A stretch of DNA of 10,070 nucleotides from M3007 sp038327555. GTDB lineage: Bacteria > Bacteroidota > Bacteroidia > Chitinophagales > Saprospiraceae. The notes beneath the pieces were generated by a model that saw nothing but the letters and a program-made list of their open reading frames with translations, did not search any database and was not told where the DNA came from. The position numbers were made by a program, and so were the translations under genes. Each line of letters begins with the position of its first letter. Positions within the stretch are counted from its first letter, which is position 1. Shown here piece by piece: positions 1 through 7,543 of the stretch. Location of the stretch: contig JBBQLD010000139.1 of assembly GCA_038327555.1 (NCBI GenBank), forward strand, positions 1 to 10,070, written 5' to 3'.

Positions 1-714
1 ACAAAACAAAGATTGTTCGGATGCAATTTCTGCAAAACGCCTGGCCATCAATTCATTGCGTCGATAGAGTAATATCTTGCGCATACCCTTCGCATCTTTT
101 TTGGCCGACTGGTACAGTGCTTGAATTTCGCCGTCAGCATACCGACGCATCATTTTATGCAGGCGTGTTTTGTGTCGACCATAGTTTTTGAGCAACCAGG
201 TCAGCCCTTTCAAGTGCTGTTCAAAAGGGATGTTACGCAGGGTGTCAAGTTGGTCCGCAAAGGTTTCTACCCCTGTGGTAGGCTTGCCCAAAGACCGGGC
301 ATACTGCCAAAGCGTCTCATCAAGAGAATGGGCTGATTCCTCGAGCAGGAAGGCCATGCTCAGCGCCGTACTTACCGTCATGGGGTGTTGATACCGAAAA
401 GCTTCGGCGCTGGAACTAAACTTTTTACTGGCGTAACGATCCAGATTTCGCCAAGCTTGTGGACTAAGCCACTGCTCCAAATCTTTGCCTTCAGGCAATT
501 CGAGTGCGATAGCAAGGGCTTCGGAATCGGTTTCTGCAAAGTCAAACTCTGTTGCAAACACTTCAGAATCAGCCACATAATGCTTTGCCACGTCCAACCA
601 GCCAAAAGCTCGAAGGTCACGAACGTGCATTGTACCGAAGAGATAAGAAACCTGTCCGGTGCCAGGCTTTTCAATTTTCCAGAGCAGGCTATCCTGCGAT
701 TTATTTTTTTTCAC
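1..714 (-). CDS. TraB/GumN family protein, N-terminal 238 residues (3' end outside window)
   Basis: The minus strand is open from a GTG at 712-714 to the left edge of the window, giving 238 residues. The start is followed by LLWKIEKPGTGQVSYLFGTMH (about residues 10-30), the family's N-terminal signature in which a bulky strand leads into the GTxH motif (residues 27-30). Further family-like stretches are LDETLWQYARSLGKPTTGVE (131-150), NIPFEQHLKGL (161-171) and LYRRNELMARRFAEIA (216-231), the last normally shortly before a second conserved glycine/histidine motif that lies outside the window. TraB/GumN proteins are relatives of the TIKI metalloproteases; the bacterial members are mostly uncharacterised. 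No signal peptide is visible. GTG is the only plausible start, because an in-frame TAG lies at 730-732 and the next ATG is inside the conserved core. The family call is firm; substrate and function are unknown. Confidence 0.85.
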   Translation of the reverse strand, partial: MKKNKSQDSLLWKIEKPGTGQVSYLFGTMHVRDLRAFGWLDVAKHYVADSEVFATEFDFAETDSEALAIALELPEGKDLEQWLSPQAWRNLDRYASKKFSSSAEAFRYQHPMTVSTALSMAFLLEESAHSLDETLWQYARSLGKPTTGVETFADQLDTLRNIPFEQHLKGLTWLLKNYGRHKTRLHKMMRRYADGEIQALYQSAKKDAKGMRKILLYRRNELMARRFAEIASEQSLFC

Positions 715-750
715 TACTGATTTATTTCTCTAAAGAGGAGGGTGAAGGAG

Positions 751-873
751 CACACTACTGGATATTTTGAAAACACTAAGGAACTAAGGGCCACTAAGCT
801 TTATACTAATAAATCCCCTCTTAATCTTTGTGCTTCTTAGTTCCTTAGTGTTTTCAAAATATCCAGTAGTGTG
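751..873. repeat. 38-bp perfect inverted repeat, MITE-like or hairpin element
   Basis: The arm at 751-788 is the exact reverse complement of 836-873, with 47 bases between. The arms carry CACTAAGGAACTAAG-type repeats, and ACTAAG recurs three times between 775 and 798, so the inner part can pair imperfectly as well. On either strand the transcript would form a very long hairpin. It lies between the stop of the 520-residue membrane protein (895) and the GTG of the TraB/GumN gene (714), both on the minus strand, so it could end or process that transcript. There is no clean U-tract directly after the minus-strand stem and no obvious target-site duplication. Short 'CTTAGTG/CTTTGTG' repeats of this style are, to my recollection, scattered through many environmental bacterial genomes. 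Terminator, MITE and structured RNA are all possible. Confidence 0.85.
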
Positions 874-894
874 TTGAAAAAGACACCTCCGTGC

Positions 895-2457
895 TTAACG
901 CAATTTACGAACCATAAACTTTCCCTTATTTAGTCCGTAACGTTGGAATGCTTTCGCATAATTATCAGCATCGGTTTGCGCTGCCGACTCGGTAGGGTAG
1001 GGGTCGCCCAACCAGACTAGCCAACCGCTCCGATCAATAGAGATGCAATTTTGTGCAGCCCAGTGGCAGGATATCCCTCGATCACGTAATTCTTGAGCAC
1101 GATCAGCGGCCAGATCCTTATCTGTGAATGCATTGTCTTGTACCAACCAGCCCCGTTTTGTTTGCAAAATGGTGCATGGATCAGGCGTTTTAATGATAGG
1201 TTTAGTTGGTTTTGTAGCCGATTTTGGCTTGGGGGTTTCTTTCTCTATTCCGTCATATTCCTCCTCCTCCTCCTCGCCAGAAAGGTCAATGGTGTTGTCT
1301 TCATTTCGGAATTTCTTGTCTTTTGAGACGGGGTATTGTTTGGTTACACCAGTGGGTTCACCATCTCCAGGGATTAATTCGCCTTCTACCAGATATCCAA
1401 CCTGGTCTTCCGGATTCATGCCATTTGGGCGAAGTTCTAATTCCTTCAAATCCAATACTTTAGCATCAGAAAAGGTTATAACGTGCCAGAACAATGGCGC
1501 AACCACAATGATTGCTAAAAGTGCAACCCATTTTTGTACGCCTTGCGCACTCATAAAACGGGTGTATGCAGTGGATGTTTGACCAACCGGCCGACGTAAA
1601 AGTCCCCAGATGTTTTTCTTAAACGGATCGACAACTAGGTAGTGTATGCTGCGGTAAATCTTGTTCCAAAAGGCCGTAAGTGCATCGGGTGTTTTGGGCC
1701 GATTGGCTACCATGCCACCCACATTTTGCGACAAAGATTGATACCAGTCAGCTCGTGTCAACCATTGGGTTATTTTACGGTCTTTGCCAAAAATACCCAA
1801 TCGGGAAGGGTCAATCACTTTTCGTATCAGGCCTTCATGGGGGACAATCGCGAGTCCAATGCCATGGTATACGCATTGGTTTCGCAATTCAAGCAGGTAC
1901 GGATCACTTGGAGAAGGAAACACGTCTTCTGCAATAGCGACCCATTGTTCGTCGGCAAAATATTGTTTAAACTGTTGAATAGCAAAGATGTAGCGATATT
2001 TTCGCCAACCTTGCATCACGAAATACCAGCAAAAAAAACCGATAAGGCCCGTACCGAGAAGCAAACCAATATTGCCTATTGTTTTTAGTTCAACCAACCA
2101 AAGTAAATCTGTTTCAAAGAAGAAGGCATACGCTAATGCTGCGCAAACCAAGCCGAATGCTGCGCAATCCCATAGGAAATAGTGGAAATTTAGTTGGTAT
2201 TTTACTTCCTCCGCTTTGTCGCGGGAAGTGGCTTCGTAAGTACAAACAAAAGGAGACCCATCCGACTTTCGGAAGGTGATTTTACCATCGGCCACCCAGC
2301 CTTCTTTACTCACATTGTCTAGTTCAACGGACACCGAATTTGATATCGGTTCGTAGCGATTTTTGTAGAAATCACGCAGAAAAGGCATGAATCGGCGCTT
2401 TACCTCATCCTCGGTAAGGCTGTTGCTGTTGGGCGTAAAAGATTGGCTTTCTTGCAT
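895..2457 (-). CDS. Membrane protein of unknown function with SPOR-like C-terminal domain
   Basis: This 520-residue protein is not one I recognise. It has a soluble N-terminus (1-90), two hydrophobic segments at about 96-113 and 127-148, a soluble stretch (150-305) containing ELRNQCVYHGIGLAIV (190-205), and a third hydrophobic segment at about 309-328. A charged, proline-rich linker follows, with six consecutive Glu (395-400), then a C-terminal region (435-519) that reads as strand-helix-strand twice: GWLVQDN, DKDLAADRAQELRDRG, ISCHWAAQ, then GWLVWLGDPY, ESAAQTDADNYAKAFQRYG and KFMVRKL. That pattern and length fit a SPOR (denuded-peptidoglycan-binding) domain, which would place the C-terminus in the periplasm. 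The segment 52-77 (DGKITF...CTYEATS) faintly resembles a degenerate nuclease-type fold, but this is speculative. The gene starts 37 bases after the fabH stop on the same strand. The SPOR call is inference from pattern. Confidence 0.75.
   Translation of the reverse strand: MQESQSFTPNSNSLTEDEVKRRFMPFLRDFYKNRYEPISNSVSVELDNVSKEGWVADGKITFRKSDGSPFVCTYEATSRDKAEEVKYQLNFHYFLWDCAAFGLVCAALAYAFFFETDLLWLVELKTIGNIGLLLGTGLIGFFCWYFVMQGWRKYRYIFAIQQFKQYFADEQWVAIAEDVFPSPSDPYLLELRNQCVYHGIGLAIVPHEGLIRKVIDPSRLGIFGKDRKITQWLTRADWYQSLSQNVGGMVANRPKTPDALTAFWNKIYRSIHYLVVDPFKKNIWGLLRRPVGQTSTAYTRFMSAQGVQKWVALLAIIVVAPLFWHVITFSDAKVLDLKELELRPNGMNPEDQVGYLVEGELIPGDGEPTGVTKQYPVSKDKKFRNEDNTIDLSGEEEEEEYDGIEKETPKPKSATKPTKPIIKTPDPCTILQTKRGWLVQDNAFTDKDLAADRAQELRDRGISCHWAAQNCISIDRSGWLVWLGDPYPTESAAQTDADNYAKAFQRYGLNKGKFMVRKLR
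1258..1275 (-). repeat. GAG/GAA triplet tract encoding six glutamates
   Basis: Five GAG codons and one GAA codon run in a row inside the acidic linker of the membrane protein, encoding Glu 395-400. Such a triplet microsatellite can change length in steps of one codon without breaking the frame. It sits in the low-complexity linker before the SPOR-like domain, where length changes would probably be tolerated. Confidence 0.8.
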
Positions 2458-2469
2458 TTGCGCGACGAT

Positions 2470-2495
2470 ATTTGGCGGGCAAAGTTACGCCAAAT
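2470..2495 (-). other. Hairpin between fabH and the membrane protein gene
   Basis: ATTTGGCG (2470-2477) and CGCCAAAT (2488-2495) are perfectly complementary around a 10-base loop. The stem overlaps the fabH stop codon and ends 13 bases before the downstream ATG. No U-run follows on the minus strand, so it is a poor intrinsic terminator; it may act as a partial attenuator or mRNA-stability element between the two genes, or be chance. Confidence 0.4.
2480..2487 (-). promoter_or_regulatory. Candidate Bacteroidetes -7 box for the membrane protein gene
   Basis: The minus strand reads TAACTTTG, matching the Bacteroidetes -7 consensus TAnnTTTG, 22 bases before the membrane protein ATG. It lies in the loop of the small hairpin there. 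I see no clear TTG -33 element at the usual distance, so this could be a chance match. It would allow expression apart from fabH. Confidence 0.3.
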
Positions 2496-3466
2496 TACCA
2501 AGTGATTACCACCCCCGCATAAGCCAATCCGCCGCCAAAACCAAAGAGCATGATTTTGTCGCCACGTTTTACTTTTCCTGATTTTATACCCTGATAAAGT
2601 GCGATAGGGATGCTTGCAGAGGAGGTATTGCCGTAATCTACGATACTTTCCAACGTTTTTTCGATAGGGAATTCAACCTCCTTGCAAATGGCTTCTATGA
2701 TGCGAAGGTTAGCGCTGTGCGGAACAAACCAATCAATATCTGTGAGGCTCAGACCATTGGCCGCAGCTAGGATTGGCATTTGTTCTGCCACTTTGGTCAC
2801 CGCCCACTTGAACACCTTTCGGCCATTTTGAACGATGCAATGATTCATGACAAGTGGTTGTCCATCAATACTTTCTGCAAAACCTGACAGGTAAAGATCA
2901 GGGCCGCCTTCACCACTGGCACCCGTAATTCCAACGCCAATATTCCCGGTTTCGTCGGCTTCAATTAAAACAGCTCCAGCGCCGTCACCAAAAAGCATAC
3001 AAGAAGTCCGATCAGTAAAATCAGTTATTTTGGAAAGGGTTTCCGCGCCAATGACCAATACTTTTTTGTGTATTCCTCCTGCAATCAACCCTTTCGCCAT
3101 AATTACACCGTAGGAGAACCCTGCACAGGCAGCATAAATATCCAATGCTCCGGCATGGGAAAGGGAAAGTCGGTGTTGCACCCGGCAAGCCATACTCGGC
3201 ATGGTCTGGTCTGGTGAAGTTGTCGCCACTAAAATCATATCCACATCTTCCAGAGAAACTTTGGGATATTGCGCCACCAAATCTTGTACGGCTTTCACAC
3301 ATAGATCGCTGGTAAACTCTTCAGGGCCAACATAGTAACGCGTTTTAATACCCGTACGAGAGAGGATCCATTCTTCTGTGGTATCGATCAAAGATTCGAA
3401 GTATGCATTGGTAATTTGTTGCTCAGGGACGGCCATTCCGATGGCAGATAAGTAGGCTTTTGCCAT
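2495..3466 (-). CDS. fabH: Beta-ketoacyl-ACP synthase III
   Basis: KAS III condenses acetyl-CoA (or another acyl-CoA) with malonyl-ACP to start type II fatty-acid synthesis in the cytoplasm. The Cys-His-Asn catalytic triad is intact: Cys114 in YAACAGFSYG, His250 in FVPHSANLRI, and Asn280 in YGNTSSASIPIAL. Other family marks are EEWILSRTGI near residues 31-40, GDGAGAVLIE at 160-169, and the glycine-rich C-terminus FGFGGGLAYAGVVITW. Its 323 residues match the usual 310-335. I chose ATG 3466 (MAKAYLSAIG) because FabH proteins begin at this point; the frame stays open to another ATG at 3523, but those 19 extra residues are unlike the family. Bacteroidota often carry several FabH paralogues, so primer specificity (straight or branched) cannot be read here. 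A membrane protein gene follows 37 bases downstream. Confidence 0.95.
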   Translation of the reverse strand: MAKAYLSAIGMAVPEQQITNAYFESLIDTTEEWILSRTGIKTRYYVGPEEFTSDLCVKAVQDLVAQYPKVSLEDVDMILVATTSPDQTMPSMACRVQHRLSLSHAGALDIYAACAGFSYGVIMAKGLIAGGIHKKVLVIGAETLSKITDFTDRTSCMLFGDGAGAVLIEADETGNIGVGITGASGEGGPDLYLSGFAESIDGQPLVMNHCIVQNGRKVFKWAVTKVAEQMPILAAANGLSLTDIDWFVPHSANLRIIEAICKEVEFPIEKTLESIVDYGNTSSASIPIALYQGIKSGKVKRGDKIMLFGFGGGLAYAGVVITW

Positions 3467-3536
3467 AATAATTGAAATAAAGACGCTCCTAAAGTGGTGC
3501 TGTAGCGCCAACGGTGAAATCAAAAAACTGGGCGGA

Positions 3537-3544
3537 CAAAAGTA
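3537..3544 (-). promoter_or_regulatory. Candidate Bacteroidetes -7 box for fabH
   Basis: The minus strand reads TACTTTTG, a full match to TAnnTTTG, about 70 bases before the fabH ATG at 3466. No clear TTG -33 element is visible. It would place the transcript start near 3530, upstream of both possible fabH starts. Confidence 0.45.
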
Positions 3545-3628
3545 TAACCCTCAGGGCAGCGTTTCCTTCATGATTAAAATGAACTTTAAAAACGATATAT
3601 AAAAATACTTTCACGCTTAATGCAGCAT

Positions 3629-3636
3629 TAAATTTG
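3629..3636 (+). promoter_or_regulatory. Candidate Bacteroidetes -7 box for anmK
   Basis: TAAATTTG matches TAnnTTTG and ends only 9 bases before the anmK ATG at 3646. If used, the leader would be nearly absent. It also argues against the TTG at 3634, inside this box, as the start codon. The upstream -33 region is not convincing. Confidence 0.35.
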
Positions 3637-3645
3637 TCAATTTAT

Positions 3646-4854
3646 ATGAAACACCATATTTTACAGCTAAATAAAATTGCGAAAAAACGCTACCGTTTGA
3701 TTCTTGGGCTCATGTCGGGCACTTCGCTTGATGGATTGGATATAGCATTATGCAGGTTTACAGGCTCGGGGCAAAAAACTAAAGTGGAGGTATTGCAGTT
3801 TGAAACCTTGCCCTATGACGAGGAATTTAAAACTGAAATCCGGCACGTTTTTGCCAAAAAAGAGATTGAATTTCAACAGCTAGTATTGTTAAACGAGCTG
3901 ATTGCGGAGCGACATGCCGCTTTGGTGAATGAATGCCTAAAAAAGTGGGCGGTCAAGCCCGATGAAGTTGATTTATTGGCTTCGCACGGACAAACGGTTT
4001 TTCACGCCCCTCGTGTTTTTCATGGCCTGCCCGATTATCCCAATGCCACACTTCAAATTGGGGATGGCGACCATTTGGCCGTCCGCACCGGTATCATCAC
4101 CCTATCTGATTTTCGGCAAAAACACATTGCTGCCGGTGGAGAAGGCGCACCCTTGGCACTTTATGGCGATTATTTTTTGTTCTCTAAAAAAGGCGAGGAT
4201 CGCTACCTGCTCAACATCGGCGGCATCGCAAATTTTACCTATCTTCCTGCAAATCAAGATCCTACAAAAGCTTTTGCGACAGATACTGGCCCCGGAAACA
4301 CCCTGCTCGATGCATTTTCCCGCGCGCTTTTCGGCGTTCCCTTCGATGAGGGTGCTCTACTTGCCTCCAATGGTCGTGTGGACGAACTTCTACTCAAAAT
4401 CCTGAAAGCTGATCCGTTTTTTGCCAAGCCATTACCCAAAACGATTGGGCCAGAATTGTTCTCGCTCGAATGGGTGAGGGCAGCTATTGCGCAATTGCCT
4501 AAAGGAAATCCCAATCCTTATGATGTTATGGCGACACTCACGCAGCTTACAGCAGAAACCATTGCAGAAGCAATTTTAGGAACGATGATTAATCTAGTCG
4601 GAACTAGCGTATCGCTCATCGTTTATGTCAGTGGCGGCGGGGCGCATAATCCATTGATTTTAAATCTCTTGAAAGAAAAACTCACTGGATTTAAAATTGA
4701 ACCCATGGGTAAGTTGGGCATAGACGGGGATGCCAAAGAAGCGGTGCTTTTTGCCGTTTTAGCGAATGAAACCGTGGCCGGAAGGGTAGAAGCGGGGGCC
4801 GTATTGGGTGGAATTCCGGTAGTGGGGATGGGAAAGATTTCGTTTCCTGGGTAG
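3646..4854 (+). CDS. anmK: Anhydro-N-acetylmuramic acid kinase
   Basis: AnmK cleaves the 1,6-anhydro ring of anhydro-MurNAc and phosphorylates it to MurNAc-6-phosphate, a cytosolic step of peptidoglycan recycling. All the family blocks are present in order: GLMSGTSLDGLD (21-32, phosphate loop), SHGQTVFH (113-120), DFRQKHIAAGGEGAPL (155-170), LLNIGGIANFTYL (188-200), TDTGPGN (212-218, with Asp213 the likely catalytic base), VSGGGAHNP (328-336) and DAKEAVLFA (362-370). The 402 residues are slightly above the usual 370-390, with a short N-terminal extension of about 15 residues before the first strand. I chose ATG 3646 over an in-frame TTG at 3634 that overlaps a candidate promoter box. The gene is divergent from fabH and convergent with kdsB; no MurQ etherase gene is in the window, so later recycling steps must be elsewhere. 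Confidence 0.96.
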   Translation: MKHHILQLNKIAKKRYRLILGLMSGTSLDGLDIALCRFTGSGQKTKVEVLQFETLPYDEEFKTEIRHVFAKKEIEFQQLVLLNELIAERHAALVNECLKKWAVKPDEVDLLASHGQTVFHAPRVFHGLPDYPNATLQIGDGDHLAVRTGIITLSDFRQKHIAAGGEGAPLALYGDYFLFSKKGEDRYLLNIGGIANFTYLPANQDPTKAFATDTGPGNTLLDAFSRALFGVPFDEGALLASNGRVDELLLKILKADPFFAKPLPKTIGPELFSLEWVRAAIAQLPKGNPNPYDVMATLTQLTAETIAEAILGTMINLVGTSVSLIVYVSGGGAHNPLILNLLKEKLTGFKIEPMGKLGIDGDAKEAVLFAVLANETVAGRVEAGAVLGGIPVVGMGKISFPG

Positions 4855-4939
4855 GGGGTTCCTTAAAACCACATTAAAACCACTTAGGGAATCCGTTTTG
4901 TTCAAAAGCCAAAGATCTACTACAAGATCAAGTTCAAAT

Positions 4940-5677
4940 TTATCCCATAAAACCCTGTAAATGTTCCAAATCCTCCGGCGTATCCACCCCCAAAGTCTCC
5001 CATTCGGTAACCCCCACAGCAATCCGAAAACCATGCTCCAGCCAGCGCAATTGCTCTAAAGATTCGGCCATTTCCAAGGGGGTAGGGGAGAGGTCAGCAA
5101 TGCTCATCAAGGCATCTCGACGGAAACCATACAGCCCGATATGTTTGTAAAAGGCCTGTTTTTCTAGCCAGAATTCAACCGGCGCCCCTCGTACAAAAGG
5201 AATAGGGTGGCGACTAAAATAAATCGCGCCAACGGATGAAGCAAAAACCACCTTAACTACATTTGGATTGGTTAAAAAATCTATGCGCTCGATTTTTTTG
5301 GCCAAGGTTGTAATGGACGAATAGGTATTTTGAACCAAGGTATCTACCAATAAATCAATCTGTTGTGGCAAAATGAAAGGTTCATCGCCTTGAATATTCA
5401 GAATGATTTGGGCTTCAGGAAATCGCAAGGCCACCTCAGCACAACGATCAGTACCCGATGGATGCGCTGGATTTGTCATCACTGCCTCCCCACCCAAATC
5501 GTGAACATGTTGAAGAATTCGCACATCATCCGTAGCTACAACAACACGATCTATTTTTTTCGATAGGTTAACTTGTTCTAAAACCCTTTGAATCATGCTT
5601 TTTCCAGCAATATTGGCCAGAGGTTTGCCGGGGAAACGGGTGGAAGCCCACCGGGCAGGAATAACAGCTAGAACCAT
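4940..5677 (-). CDS. kdsB: 3-deoxy-manno-octulosonate cytidylyltransferase (CMP-KDO synthetase)
   Basis: KdsB joins CTP and KDO to make CMP-KDO, the activated sugar used to attach KDO to lipid A in Gram-negative lipopolysaccharide. The 245 residues match the family length of about 250. Visible motifs are IPARWASTRFPGKPL (6-20, nucleotide-binding loop), HPSGTDRCAEVA (72-83), NIQGDEPF (94-101, metal-binding Asp98), FSRHPIPF (154-161), KHIGLYGFRRD (178-188), ESLEQLRWLEHG (205-216) and VDTPEDL (231-237). The start ATG is three codons before the first strand's conserved IPAR, as expected. Its presence shows that the host makes a KDO-containing lipopolysaccharide. It converges with anmK; the 85 bases between the two stops hold no clear terminator stem with a T-run on either strand. 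Confidence 0.97.
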   Translation of the reverse strand: MVLAVIPARWASTRFPGKPLANIAGKSMIQRVLEQVNLSKKIDRVVVATDDVRILQHVHDLGGEAVMTNPAHPSGTDRCAEVALRFPEAQIILNIQGDEPFILPQQIDLLVDTLVQNTYSSITTLAKKIERIDFLTNPNVVKVVFASSVGAIYFSRHPIPFVRGAPVEFWLEKQAFYKHIGLYGFRRDALMSIADLSPTPLEMAESLEQLRWLEHGFRIAVGVTEWETLGVDTPEDLEHLQGFMG

Positions 5678-5705
5678 TTTTTATAGAAGAGTGGGTTTAG
5701 TAAAG

Positions 5706-5713
5706 TATTTTTG
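5706..5713 (+). promoter_or_regulatory. Candidate Bacteroidetes -7 box for the LysM/RlpA-like gene
   Basis: TATTTTTG matches TAnnTTTG, about 78 bases before the ATG at 5791, in the divergent kdsB/LysM interval. A matching -33 TTG is not evident. The implied leader is about 70 bases. Confidence 0.4.
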
Positions 5714-5790
5714 CACCAGATTTCCCATTAAGGAACGTGATCTGAAATGACTACATTATTATTGTCGCGTACCTAACCAATTCGATACCT

Positions 5791-6636
5791 ATGAGAAAAA
5801 CACCCCTTTTTGTACTATTTTTGTGCTCTTTGTCGGCCTCTTTGTTAGGACAGGAGGAGCAACCAGCACCATTGCTTACTTCTCGCGACTCCATTTTACT
5901 CACGGTAGAAGAGGGCAAAAAATTTATTCATCATCCAATTAAGCCCAAACAGACCCTCTTTTCCATTTCCAGATACTACAATATCGGCCTCGAAGAACTT
6001 TTTGAACTCAATCCAACTTTTCGCAACGACCCAACGCTACGCATCGGCACTCGAGTAAAGATTCCGATTCCGAACAAGGCCATCAAGCGGTACAAAAGTA
6101 GCAGCTTTGTAGCAGCTGGGAATACTTCTATTTATTATGTGGTGCAGCCAGGCGACAACCTGTATCAAATATCCAAGCGCTACTTTGAAATGCCCATTGA
6201 TAGCGTTGCAAAGCGAAACCGCCTGAAGAATAATAGTATAAAGCCTGGTCAACGTCTTCTTATGGGCTGGATGGGTACTGAGGGGTTTCACACGGATTGG
6301 CGTCCTGCGCGACCTGTTACGGAGTCTGATGTGTTAAAAACCCACTACAATGAGGGAAAAAAGAATAAAAAAGAAACCGAAGCGCAAGGCGTTTGTTTCT
6401 GGCCCAAGGACAGCAAAGAAAAGGGCTCGCTTTATGCTCTTCACCGTGACGCAAAAATCGGCAGTATCATCTACGTCAATAACCCTATGAGCAATCGTAC
6501 GGTATATGCAAAAGTCATCGGAAGAATTCCAGAAGGCTATGAGCGCAATATCGAAGTTGTACTTTCTCCGGAAGCTGCGCGCAAACTAGGCGCTCGGGAT
6601 CCACGTTTTTTTGTCAAAACAAAATATCTAAAATAG
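5791..6636 (+). CDS. Secreted protein with two LysM domains and an RlpA-like beta-barrel
   Basis: The N-terminus (MRKTPLFVLFLCSLSASLLGQ) is a signal peptide, probably cut near residue 20. Two LysM modules follow: residues about 47-93 (IKPKQTLFSISRYYNIGLEE to GTRVKIPIP) and about 115-158 (YYVVQPGDNLYQISKRYF to KPGQRLLM). After a Lys-rich linker (185-196), residues 200-280 resemble the RlpA double-psi beta-barrel: LYALHRDAKIGSIIYVNNPM, then RTVYAKVIGRIPEGYERNIE and LSPEAARKLGA. LysM domains bind peptidoglycan; RlpA is a lytic transglycosylase in some Proteobacteria. Here the expected catalytic-Asp motif (NDRGP type) is replaced by IGRIPEG, so it is more likely a binding or structural protein than an enzyme. 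A lipoprotein gene follows after 40 bases and may be co-transcribed. Confidence 0.85.
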   Translation: MRKTPLFVLFLCSLSASLLGQEEQPAPLLTSRDSILLTVEEGKKFIHHPIKPKQTLFSISRYYNIGLEELFELNPTFRNDPTLRIGTRVKIPIPNKAIKRYKSSSFVAAGNTSIYYVVQPGDNLYQISKRYFEMPIDSVAKRNRLKNNSIKPGQRLLMGWMGTEGFHTDWRPARPVTESDVLKTHYNEGKKNKKETEAQGVCFWPKDSKEKGSLYALHRDAKIGSIIYVNNPMSNRTVYAKVIGRIPEGYERNIEVVLSPEAARKLGARDPRFFVKTKYLK

Positions 6637-6676
6637 CAACCAGGGGATATCCTTCCCACTTTCAAATTTCTGTTTC

Positions 6677-7501
6677 ATGAACAAAGCATTTATTTTCGCT
6701 AATCTTTTGATTTTCACGCTTCTATCTTGCAAGCAAGACCCAAAAACAGCATCACAAAACGGTTCTCCACTCAGCAATCAGGGTGGCGAACAAGCCAATC
6801 CGATGGTATTGGCGGGAAACTGGATCGCTATGGACTTTTGCGCACGTGCCAACAAATATGGCTCCGTGCTTCAGGCCATGAACAATGGCCACGTTCCGTA
6901 TGCTTATGCAATCAATTTCAATCCAGCAAAACCAGATAGTGCGCTCTGCTACAATGCTTTTGAATTTTGGATGGTGCCGCTCAGATATAAGGCAGATACG
7001 CTTGAATTGGTAGGCGCCAGAGCTGGCAAGTCTATCTATTTGATCTACCATTCTAACATAAATAAGGAAATTACCATGATAGATCCCACAGGAGAACGGA
7101 CTCATTTGGATCGATTTATCAAGTCAAAAGCTGAAGCCCCAGAAGCTTATAGTGCATTTACTACTGCATTGAATCACAATATTTTAAATGGTACATTTAC
7201 GCCAATTGGTAAAGGAACCAGCGCGCCAGTAAAATTCAATGCAAATGGTTTTATGGATGGATTCAAAGAATTTGATCGTTACGTAATTTGTACTGGGGGC
7301 GACTGTCTGGTTGCAGGCCAGGAAACTGACGTGATAACATTTTACAACAAAAAGTTTGAGCCTAAGTATTTTGGCTTCCGATATAATGGCCAAAATGACA
7401 CGTTAACGCTCTTTAACCTGATGAATAGCAAACCTGACATAAAAGGCGGCTACACCGTGGGTAAGCCTGCATTCAAGTTTACTAGAAAAGTGTCTCAATA
7501 A
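6677..7501 (+). CDS. Lipoprotein of unknown function
   Basis: I do not recognise the family. The N-terminus is a lipoprotein signal: a short positive end, a hydrophobic core and the lipobox LLSC with Cys18 as the acylated residue, followed by KQD and a low-complexity Ser/Gly/Gln linker to about residue 42. The mature part (46-272) looks beta-rich and may consist of two similar halves: one from GNWIAMDF (47) with DTLELVG (107-113), the other from NGTFTPIG (171) with DTLTLFN (241-247). Each would fit a small lipocalin-like barrel, but the similarity is weak and by eye only. Four Cys occur in the mature part besides Cys18 (55, 91, 205 and 210), so periplasmic disulfides are possible. It lies 40 bases after the LysM protein and before a hairpin, which suggests a two-gene envelope operon. 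Confidence 0.8.
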   Translation: MNKAFIFANLLIFTLLSCKQDPKTASQNGSPLSNQGGEQANPMVLAGNWIAMDFCARANKYGSVLQAMNNGHVPYAYAINFNPAKPDSALCYNAFEFWMVPLRYKADTLELVGARAGKSIYLIYHSNINKEITMIDPTGERTHLDRFIKSKAEAPEAYSAFTTALNHNILNGTFTPIGKGTSAPVKFNANGFMDGFKEFDRYVICTGGDCLVAGQETDVITFYNKKFEPKYFGFRYNGQNDTLTLFNLMNSKPDIKGGYTVGKPAFKFTRKVSQ

Positions 7502-7543
7502 AAACACTATTTGTTTTAAATTAGACTGTTTTATTTATTTTTC

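Noticed and set aside
121..770. Several overlapping plus-strand open frames and a minus-strand frame at 378-674
   Set aside because: The minus-strand frame encoding the TraB/GumN protein is continuous across 1-714 and has clear family motifs; the others are shadows without recognisable features.
751..873. Complete insertion sequence or CRISPR array
   Set aside because: There is no transposase frame and no regularly spaced direct repeats; it is a single inverted repeat.
3467..3523. Upstream in-frame ATG adding 19 residues to FabH
   Set aside because: FabH proteins begin at the MAKAYLSAIG position, and the extra residues are not family-like.
4855..4939. Bidirectional terminator between anmK and kdsB
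   Set aside because: Only an imperfect GGTTCCTTAA/TTAGGGAATCC match is seen, without a T-run on either side.
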